Shown: in pieces, positions 1 through 4,659 of the stretch
How the letters are laid out: every line of letters begins with the position of its first letter
How positions within the stretch are numbered: the first letter of the stretch is position 1
From: Clostridia bacterium
GTDB lineage: Bacteria; Bacillota_A; Clostridia; Lachnospirales; Lachnospiraceae
Assembly (NCBI GenBank): GCA_012515365.1
Contig: JAAYYM010000115.1
Span: 1 to 5,450, forward strand
DNA length: 5,450 bases
Direction of reading: 5' to 3'
Made by a program: the position numbers and the translations under genes
Notes under the pieces: generated by a model
The model's input: only the letters and a program-made list of their open reading frames with translations
Databases searched by the model: none
Told to the model about the DNA's origin: nothing

Positions 1-600
1 AAAGCCGCCTCTTAAAACTTCCAAAAGTCCCTGTCCGCCGGAATCAACTACACCTGCCTGTTTTAGTACCGGAAGCAGTTCTGGAGTCTGATTAAGCACT
101 TCCTGCGCATGCTCAATGATCTGCTCGATCATCTCATCTAACGGAAGATCTTCTAATGCCAATTCTTCTGCTTTTTCAGCAGCACCTCTTGCCACTGTTA
201 ATATCGTACCTTCTTTCGGCTTCATAACGGCCTTGTATGCTGTTTCTGTAGCCTTATTCATAGCACTTGCCAAAACCTGTGGTGTAAGCTCGTCATGTTC
301 CTTCATAACCTTTGTGAAGCCACGAAACAGCTGTGAAAGAATAACGCCTGAGTTACCACGTGCACCACGAAGTGAACCGGAAGAAATCGCTTTGGATAAT
401 GATTCCATTGTAACATCATCTAATGCTGCAACTTCCTTTGCGGCTGACATAATCGTTAAAGTCATGTTTGTTCCGGTATCTCCATCCGGTACAGGGAATA
501 CATTCAATTCATTAATCCATTCCTTTTTTGCTTCCAGATTATTTGCGCCTGCCAAAAACATATTAGCAAATGTCTTGGCGTCGATTGTTTGAATTGCCAC
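1..600 (-). CDS. fakA: DAK2/DhaL-domain fatty acid kinase subunit FakA (YloV family), C-terminus cut by window edge
   Basis: This encodes the first 200 residues of a FakA/YloV protein, the ATP-binding subunit that phosphorylates fatty acids presented by a FakB (DegV-family) partner in the cytoplasm; the role is family knowledge. What is seen: a DhaL/DAK2 nucleotide-binding domain with NVFPVPDGDTGTNM at residues 33-46 (D39 and D41 are the expected Mg-ADP ligands), GARGNSGVILSQ at 79-90, KPKEGTILTV at 127-136 and GVVDSGGQGL at 183-192. The start is GTG (598-600), chosen because a perfect AAGGAGG (609-615) sits 8 bases upstream and the frame reads conserved sequence from residue 1. Full-length relatives are about 550 residues, so the middle and C-terminal domains lie outside. 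The Shine-Dalgarno overlaps the yloU stop codon, so translation is probably coupled. Dihydroxyacetone kinase DhaL is a less likely alternative, because the yloU-yloV order is typical. Confidence 0.93.
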   Translation of the reverse strand, partial: MAIQTIDAKTFANMFLAGANNLEAKKEWINELNVFPVPDGDTGTNMTLTIMSAAKEVAALDDVTMESLSKAISSGSLRGARGNSGVILSQLFRGFTKVMKEHDELTPQVLASAMNKATETAYKAVMKPKEGTILTVARGAAEKAEELALEDLPLDEMIEQIIEHAQEVLNQTPELLPVLKQAGVVDSGGQGLLEVLRGGF

Positions 601-608
601 TTTGAAAT

Positions 609-615
609 CCTCCTT
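609..615 (-). promoter_or_regulatory. Ribosome binding site of fakA overlapping the yloU stop codon
   Basis: The minus strand reads AAGGAGG here, 8 bases before the GTG start at 600. Its first two bases are part of the TAA stop of yloU (614-616). This supports the GTG start and suggests translational coupling. Confidence 0.85.
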
Positions 616-970
616 AATCAATCACTCGAACACCTTCAACATAGATGTTTATCTTTTCAATATTAAGACCAGTGAATTCTTCTACTTTGTATTTTACATT
701 ATTTATCAGATTATCCGATACTGCTAAAATGCTTACGCCATATGAAACGATTACATGAAAATCCAGTACCAGTTTTTGATCAATAAATTCAACCTTAATT
801 CCATGGGTTATACTGTCTTTCTTTAATAATTTAACGATTCCGTCTTTTACACTTACCGCTGCCATTCCTACAATACCAAAACATTCAACTGCAACAGACC
901 CCGCATATTGTGCAATCACTTCCGTATCAATTACAATATTACCGGCGCATGATTCATCCTTAACATTCAT
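614..970 (-). CDS. yloU: Asp23/Gls24 family protein YloU
   Basis: A 118-residue Asp23/Gls24 (DUF322) family protein. Members in Gram-positive bacteria are small proteins linked to cell-envelope stress and are commonly encoded directly before fakA/yloV, as here; the molecular role is not well defined. The sequence shows the family pattern: GNIVIDTEVIAQYAG near residues 10-24, a GIVGMAAVSVKDGIVKLL segment at about 33-50, the hydrophobic strand VLDFHVIVSYGVSI at about 68-81, and the C-terminal strand INIYVEGVRV. There is no signal peptide or clear membrane helix. The ATG start is supported by GGAGGT (978-983) 7 bases upstream. The stop TAA overlaps the fakA ribosome binding site, so the two genes form one operon read from the promoter at 1014-1041. 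Confidence 0.93.
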   Translation of the reverse strand: MNVKDESCAGNIVIDTEVIAQYAGSVAVECFGIVGMAAVSVKDGIVKLLKKDSITHGIKVEFIDQKLVLDFHVIVSYGVSILAVSDNLINNVKYKVEEFTGLNIEKINIYVEGVRVID

Positions 971-1013
971 ACTCTATACCTCCGTTCTTATTCACGATAT
1001 GTACATCTATACT

Positions 1014-1041
1014 ATTATAACCGTTTTATGTCTAAAATCAA
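1014..1041 (-). promoter_or_regulatory. Sigma-A-type promoter for yloU-fakA
   Basis: The minus strand carries TTGATT (1036-1041), a 16-base spacer, then a consensus TATAAT (1014-1019). Transcription would start near 1007, giving a leader of about 36 bases. It points away from the rpmB promoter; the -35 boxes are separated by about 34 bp of AT-rich DNA that could serve as an UP element for both. Confidence 0.7.
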
Positions 1042-1075
1042 ATATAAATTTATTTTATTTCTTTCTAATTTTTGC

Positions 1076-1104
1076 TTGCAATTAAGAAGAACTTCTGATA
1101 GAAT
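1076..1104 (+). promoter_or_regulatory. Sigma-A-type promoter with extended -10 for rpmB
   Basis: TTGCAA (1076-1081) and TAGAAT (1099-1104) are separated by 17 bases. A TG at 1096-1097, one base before the -10 box, makes this an extended -10 promoter. Transcription would start near 1111, leaving a 5' leader of about 55 bases that holds the hairpin at 1118-1140. Confidence 0.72.
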
Positions 1105-1116
1105 ACATTTGTTGCG

Positions 1117-1140
1117 GGTCTTCTGACCATAAAAGAAGAC
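1117..1140 (+). promoter_or_regulatory. Hairpins in the rpmB 5' leader (candidate ribosomal-protein leader)
   Basis: GTCTTCT (1118-1124) pairs perfectly with AGAAGAC (1134-1140) around a 9-base loop. A second, mutually exclusive 4-bp hairpin GGTC (1117-1120)/GACC (1125-1128) with loop TTCT uses the same 5' arm. Both lie between the predicted transcription start and the ribosome binding site at 1153-1160. Leaders of ribosomal protein genes often bind their product, but I do not recognise this structure as a known family, so a regulatory role is inference. Confidence 0.35.
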
Positions 1141-1165
1141 AAATAGAATTGGAGGAGGTGCTATA

Positions 1166-1351
1166 ATGGCAAAATGTGATATTTGTGGAAAAGGTGTTCA
1201 TTTCGGTAATGCCGTGAGCCATTCTCATAGAAGATCAAATAGAATTTTTAAATCTAATGTTAAGAGTGTAAACTGTAAAGTTAACGGAACACCAAAGAAA
1301 CTGCATGTTTGTACTAATTGTTTAAAATCAAACAGAGTTGAAAGAGCTTAG
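1166..1351 (+). CDS. rpmB: 50S ribosomal protein L28 (zinc-binding, four-cysteine form)
   Basis: A 61-residue L28, a structural protein of the large ribosomal subunit; the length is normal for Firmicutes. It has the conserved start MAKCDICGKGVHFGNAVSHS, the HRRSNRIFKSNVKSV stretch at 21-35 and the C-terminal HVCTNCLKSNRVERA. Two CxxC pairs, C4/C7 and C49/C52, make this the zinc-binding form rather than the cysteine-free paralogue that some bacteria use under zinc starvation. The ATG is preceded by a very strong AGGAGGTG (1153-1160). It is a single-gene unit with its own extended -10 promoter and a strong terminator, transcribed away from yloU-fakA; rpmB next to yloU-yloV is the classic Firmicute arrangement. 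Confidence 0.98.
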   Translation: MAKCDICGKGVHFGNAVSHSHRRSNRIFKSNVKSVNCKVNGTPKKLHVCTNCLKSNRVERA

Positions 1352-1395
1352 TACTCTTTCTTATGCAAAATCAAGAAGATTCTTAGTATTCTTCT

Positions 1396-1434
1396 AAAAA
1401 AATCGCTGAGGTAATGCACCACAGCGATTTTTTT
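1396..1434. terminator. Bidirectional intrinsic terminator between rpmB and the J-domain gene
   Basis: Seven A (1396-1402), stem TCGCTG (1403-1408), a short GGT/ACC inner helix (1410-1412/1418-1420) after an A-A mismatch, stem CAGCGA (1422-1427), then seven T (1428-1434). The A-tract and T-tract make it a good terminator in both directions: for rpmB 44 bases after its stop, and for the convergent J-domain gene about 41 bases after its stop. Confidence 0.92.
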
Positions 1435-1475
1435 ATGGTTAACTCATATTTGATTGTACTGATCTCACTTTGTCT

Positions 1476-1988
1476 TTACAGATACATATTCTGCAGATCA
1501 TTGAATTCCTGATTGATCAGCTGAATCGTATCCTTATCTCCTGCTACATTGTCAGGATGAAAGATCTTGATCAGATCGCGATAACGTTTCTTTAATGCAA
1601 GTGAATTGTTAACACCCTTAAAAAACGAACTTCCGGTAATACCAATTGGGCTGTTTTCTGTTGTACGATAAGATTCTCGTTCCTGGATCATTCTTTGTTT
1701 ATCATACTCAAGCTGTCTTTGCTCTTCATGTAATTCCTTATAGGCATTCTCCAAAATGTCCCATTTTTGCTTAAATAACTGTTTTTCAAGATTCAACTGC
1801 TTTTGTTCCATTTCACAACGTTCATTCAAAGCTTTTAATTTGCGGCAGATCATTCTATGTCTGCGGTCAAATTCCTTTTCTCTTCGGATCAGAGCCTCTT
1901 TTTCAGACTCAATCCGCATGTTCTCATGAGTCAGCCAGCCCTTCATCTCTAAAAGCTGCTCATCAGAAGCGTATTGTACATTTTGCAT
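1476..1988 (-). CDS. Coiled-coil protein with C-terminal J-domain
   Basis: A 170-residue cytoplasmic protein in two parts. Residues 19-107 are a highly charged, Glu/Lys/Arg/Gln-rich segment predicted to be a long coiled coil (for example EKEALIRREKEFDRRHR). Residues 122-169 match the core of a DnaJ J-domain: helix II LKKRYRDLIKIF, the invariant HPD at 144-146, then GDKDTIQLINQEFNDLQ as helix III. Helix I is short and divergent (SFFKGVNN). J-domains stimulate the ATPase of DnaK/Hsp70; the coiled coil would choose the client or make the protein oligomeric. There is no Gly/Phe region or zinc finger, so this is not DnaJ itself. ATG at 1988 is preferred: AGGGAG lies 8 bases upstream. An in-frame ATG at 2015 has its purine-rich sequence directly abutting it and is an unlikely start. 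It is monocistronic. The target is unknown. Confidence 0.85.
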   Translation of the reverse strand: MQNVQYASDEQLLEMKGWLTHENMRIESEKEALIRREKEFDRRHRMICRKLKALNERCEMEQKQLNLEKQLFKQKWDILENAYKELHEEQRQLEYDKQRMIQERESYRTTENSPIGITGSSFFKGVNNSLALKKRYRDLIKIFHPDNVAGDKDTIQLINQEFNDLQNMYL

Positions 1989-2035
1989 AGTTCTCTCTCC
2001 CTTAATAAAAAACATCCCCTTAATGTTCCAAGTAT

Positions 2036-2064
2036 ATTATAGAATCATTTATTGTATTTTTCAA
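2036..2064 (-). promoter_or_regulatory. Sigma-A-type promoter for the J-domain gene
   Basis: On the minus strand TTGAAA (2059-2064) and a perfect TATAAT (2036-2041) are separated by the optimal 17 bases. Transcription would start near 2029, about 40 bases before the preferred ATG at 1988. This makes the J-domain gene independent of the hydrogenase-sensor operon to its right. Confidence 0.78.
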
Positions 2065-2082
2065 TATACAAACCGAAAAAAG

Positions 2083-2232
2083 TCAGCTTATCAGGTTATA
2101 TCCCAGCAGCAATAGCAGCATAATGATAATAATTCCAATAAGATTGTTTGGGATAAACAGCATAAAGGTCATTCCTAAAGCAATAAAAAAAAGAGCATAC
2201 CCGATTGTACACTTCTTTCTGATAACAATCAC
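2083..2232 (-). CDS. Small hydrophobic two-helix membrane protein, start uncertain
   Basis: A 49-residue frame that begins at GTG (2230-2232) and ends with TGA (2083-2085). It has a basic N-terminus (RKKC, residues 5-8), a first hydrophobic helix at about 9-27 (YALFFIALGMTFMLFI), a PNN turn at 28-30 and a second very hydrophobic helix at 31-47 (LIGIIIIMLLLLLGYNL). This resembles short uncharacterised membrane proteins of Clostridia; I know no function. The start is odd: AGGGAG (2232-2237) abuts the GTG, but lies 8 bases before ATC at 2223, which would give a protein starting just before RKKC. Initiation at an AUC codon is rare, so the start is unresolved. The frame at 2096-2284 over the same DNA is Tyr/Cys-rich with no family character and is probably a shadow. 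It may be read through from the sensor gene or from a weak local promoter. Confidence 0.55.
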   Translation of the reverse strand: MIVIRKKCTIGYALFFIALGMTFMLFIPNNLIGIIIIMLLLLLGYNLIS

Positions 2233-2272
2233 TCCCTGCAACAATCTTTAATATATTATATGCAGGGAGTGA
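2229..2272 (-). promoter_or_regulatory. 12-bp perfect inverted repeat: terminator of the sensor gene and/or control element of the small membrane gene
   Basis: TCACTCCCTGCA and TGCAGGGAGTGA form a perfect 12-bp stem with a 20-base AT-rich loop (2241-2260), beginning 31 bases after the hydrogenase-sensor stop codon. On the minus strand it is followed by TTGTTAT, a weak U-tract, so it may be an intrinsic terminator. The 3' arm also contains the AGGGAG and the GTG of the small membrane gene, so in a read-through transcript it would mask the start. A TATAAT (2255-2260) lies in the loop; a transcript from there would lack the masking arm. No good -35 box was found for it. Confidence 0.6.
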
Positions 2273-2303
2273 CTGGTCATTCATATGTTTATGGAAATAA
2301 ATA

Positions 2304-4232
2304 TTAATCTTCTACAACTTCTCTCATCTGTTCGGTGATCTGATCGATTACATTTTCAACTACAAGTGACTGTGCAGATATTTCCTGTGAGCTTGCAGCG
2401 AGTGTTGCTGTCTTTTCATTGAGTTCATCTACATTTTCAAGGAATTTCTGTGTCTCCTCTGTCAGTGACTGAATTGCCGGAACTAAAAGATCACTTTGCT
2501 GTCTACCATAGCTAACTGCATTTTTGGTCTGTTCAGACAGATCTCTGACTCTGTTTGCGATCACAGTAAATCCTTTACCTGCTTCGCCGCTCCTTGCCGC
2601 TTCAATTCCTGCATTCAGTGCAAGCATACTTGTCTGATTTGAGATTTTGATAATGGAATCATTCACATCATTATATCCACGTACAGACGCTTCTACCTGC
2701 TGAAGTGATTCCTTTAACTGCTCACCGTATTCGACTAATGTAACAAGTGCCTGTGCCATTAAGGTCGTATCATTGGCATTGGATTGATTACCTGCAGCCA
2801 CTTCATTCATTGAAATCCTGATCTGCTCAAAATTATCAAGAATTTGTGTATAGATATCAACTTTAGCATCATGTTTTTCTTTAATTTCATTTGTGATCTG
2901 TTCGATTTTTTCTTTTTCTTCCTGTAGACCATCTTTGATAAAGTGAATACAATTTTCTTTTACATTAAAACCATTTGCGATTGCAATTGCCATATCTTTG
3001 CAGGATTCATATCCACAGGCACCACAATTGATCACTTTTGATTCATTGCTCAGTTTATTCATACTGTAAAATACTTCATTCAGTCGAGAATCGTTTGGCA
3101 CATTAATTCTGATGGCAGCATTTGTATTATACTGACACATAAAATCTTCCAGTTTTAAGTCCTTAAACTGTGCATTCAAACGGTTCAGACGTTCTTCATA
3201 TGATGCAGAATGATCCCATGGAGATTTCTTGTCAGTTACTTTTGATGAAACTCTCTGTTTATGGATTTCTAACAAAATATCTTCATCATGCTCTCGTTCA
3301 TGATTAGTAGCTGTTCCGTAAATGCAGCCTTTTGTACAGTTTAGCGCATCTACCATAAACGGAAGTTCTTTCCCTGATTTTACCCGTTTGGCATATTCTT
3401 TCATAAACTTATAAGCATGTTCAGGACTTTCAATCTGACGTACAAACAGGTCTTTTCCTACAAAATGCTCTACATTTTCTTTCAGTCCTCCCGGCATCGG
3501 ATATACAGATCCCAGACCATATTCGATTTCATCTGAAGCATCATAGCCGGATAAAGAAACAGATTTAAGTTTGTCCATCAAATGATCAAATGTTACATTA
3601 TATGAAATATAATTCATATTCTGAGGTCTGGATATTTCAGATTTCTTAGCAATGCATGGACTGATGAATGCAAGTTTGTCTGTAATATTCATATATTTTT
3701 TTGCGTAAATTGCACCACACATCATAGGACTGTGAACAGGTACAAGCTTAGGTACAAGTTCAGGCACATATTTTTCTATATAATCTACAATCGCTGGACA
3801 TGGCTGAGAAATGCCACCAATAAAGCGATTGCTTGTAATATAGTTTAAATAAGCCCATGTGGTAATATCAGCACCAAAACTGATACTGATCATGCGGTTA
3901 ACGCCTCTGCTTTTCAGATAGCCGAGTATTCTTTTATAATCGTTTGGATAATTTGCAATAAATGCCGGTGCAATCAGAATACTGATCCGCTCACCTTTTG
4001 AAAGGTCATCAAAAAACCTGTCCGTATCATCCTGATAGCTTCTTGCCTGATGCGTACAGCTTCTGATACAGTTTCCACAATGGATACATGCATCCGCATC
4101 CACATGAATGATTCCATTTCCATATTCATCAATCGAAGCATGATTTGCTACTGGAATCGGGCAATCAGAGATACAACGATTACAGCCCTTACATTGCTCA
4201 TTTGTAAAAATCAAACCATTGTTCATAAACAT
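2304..4232 (-). CDS. Sensory [FeFe]-hydrogenase fused to a methyl-accepting chemotaxis signalling domain
   Basis: A 642-residue soluble fusion with no membrane helix or signal peptide. In order: two ferredoxin 4Fe-4S motifs (C14/C17/C20/C24 and C49/C52/C55/C59); an [FeFe]-hydrogenase H-cluster domain, about 82-310, with QPCP (C145), SPCIAKKSE (C193) and NCTKGCIYGT (C299, C303); a second 4Fe-4S domain, INCGACGYESCKDMA, with C403/C406/C411/C428; then a coiled coil, about 436-640, whose tip QTSMLALNAGIEAARSGEAG (533-552) is the MCP signalling hairpin. In catalytic enzymes the first H-cluster motif is TSCCP, where the first Cys shuttles protons; here it is Pro144, as expected for a sensor rather than a bulk H2 producer. 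It is likely a cytoplasmic H2 or redox sensor signalling to CheA/CheW. GGGGG before ATG 4232 is only moderate; ATG at 4226 is an alternative start. The gene follows gerW by 31 bases with no terminator between. Confidence 0.9.
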   Translation of the reverse strand: MFMNNGLIFTNEQCKGCNRCISDCPIPVANHASIDEYGNGIIHVDADACIHCGNCIRSCTHQARSYQDDTDRFFDDLSKGERISILIAPAFIANYPNDYKRILGYLKSRGVNRMISISFGADITTWAYLNYITSNRFIGGISQPCPAIVDYIEKYVPELVPKLVPVHSPMMCGAIYAKKYMNITDKLAFISPCIAKKSEISRPQNMNYISYNVTFDHLMDKLKSVSLSGYDASDEIEYGLGSVYPMPGGLKENVEHFVGKDLFVRQIESPEHAYKFMKEYAKRVKSGKELPFMVDALNCTKGCIYGTATNHEREHDEDILLEIHKQRVSSKVTDKKSPWDHSASYEERLNRLNAQFKDLKLEDFMCQYNTNAAIRINVPNDSRLNEVFYSMNKLSNESKVINCGACGYESCKDMAIAIANGFNVKENCIHFIKDGLQEEKEKIEQITNEIKEKHDAKVDIYTQILDNFEQIRISMNEVAAGNQSNANDTTLMAQALVTLVEYGEQLKESLQQVEASVRGYNDVNDSIIKISNQTSMLALNAGIEAARSGEAGKGFTVIANRVRDLSEQTKNAVSYGRQQSDLLVPAIQSLTEETQKFLENVDELNEKTATLAASSQEISAQSLVVENVIDQITEQMREVVED

Positions 4233-4263
4233 TTATCCCCCGTGTACATTAATTATTTTTTCT

Positions 4264-4656
4264 TTATTCGTTTTTTTCAAAGGCAATATCGACTGCTTCA
4301 TGATCAGTCGGCCCTTTTTTATCGTCTTTTACTGCGAATTTATTAACAAGATCCGGTACCATATCAAGTATTTTTGTCATACTGTCCTGATTTTTAATAT
4401 TAATCAGACGAGTACTGTTCTTTTGTATGACAAGAACTGCACTTGGTGACATTTTTCCACTCAACCCTCCCATACCGTTATTTTTTTTGTCATTGCTGTA
4501 TTCACCGGCTCCCATACCAAATGAAATATCAACAAATGGAAGAATGATTGTATCATCAATCTTAGTTGCTTCACCAACCACAGTCTTAGTAGATAGAAAA
4601 CCATCCATTCCTTTCATAAGTGTTTGTACTACTTCATTAAAATTTCCGTTTGCCAT
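4264..4656 (-). CDS. gerW: GerW (YtfJ) family sporulation/germination protein
   Basis: A 130-residue GerW/YtfJ family protein. In Bacillus subtilis GerW is made in the forespore and is needed for normal L-alanine-triggered germination; its biochemical action is unknown. The sequence has the family plan: an N-terminal helix NEVVQTLMKGMDGFLST, then VVGEATKIDDTIILPFVDISFGMGAG (about residues 27-52), a glycine-containing loop GMGGLSGKMSP (about 61-71) that is less glycine-rich than in many relatives, AVLVIQKNSTRLINI (about 73-87), and ILDMVPDLVNKF (about 96-107). No membrane segment is seen. The ATG has GAGGAGG (4668-4674) 11 bases upstream, inside the end of the DUF2953 gene, whose stop lies only 3 bases away. 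This suggests co-transcription and coupled translation. Confidence 0.92.
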   Translation of the reverse strand: MANGNFNEVVQTLMKGMDGFLSTKTVVGEATKIDDTIILPFVDISFGMGAGEYSNDKKNNGMGGLSGKMSPSAVLVIQKNSTRLINIKNQDSMTKILDMVPDLVNKFAVKDDKKGPTDHEAVDIAFEKNE

Positions 4657-4659
4657 TGA

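Noticed and set aside
116..592. Plus-strand open frame of 158 codons
   Set aside because: It lies antisense over the clearly conserved fakA coding sequence, is Ser/Ala/Phe-rich and shows no family motif or ribosome binding site.
999..1006. Palindrome ATGTACAT near the yloU transcription start
   Set aside because: Eight bases in AT-rich DNA is within chance, and it matches no operator I recognise.
1341..1359. AAAGAG/CTCTTT inverted repeat over the rpmB stop codon, plus AGAAGA/TCTTCT at 1374-1395
   Set aside because: They are short AT-rich stems with no following U-tract; the strong terminator at 1396-1434 explains transcript ending.
1989..2015. Nine-residue N-terminal extension of the J-domain protein from ATG 2015
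   Set aside because: The AGGGG before this ATG directly abuts it with no spacer, whereas ATG 1988 has AGGGAG at 8 bases.
2096..2284. Minus-strand frame of 62 codons starting with ATG after the sensor gene
   Set aside because: Its product is Tyr/Cys-rich without domain character, it runs through both arms of the inverted repeat, and the overlapping hydrophobic frame (2083-2232) looks far more like a protein. No Shine-Dalgarno was seen before its ATG.
2304..4232. Reading the hydrogenase protein as a fermentative H2-producing enzyme
   Set aside because: The proton-transfer cysteine and the catalytic third motif are missing, and the protein ends in an MCP signalling domain.
4050..4449. Plus-strand frames opposite the 5' end of the sensor gene and gerW
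   Set aside because: They overlap strongly supported genes on the other strand, and their products have no recognisable motif.
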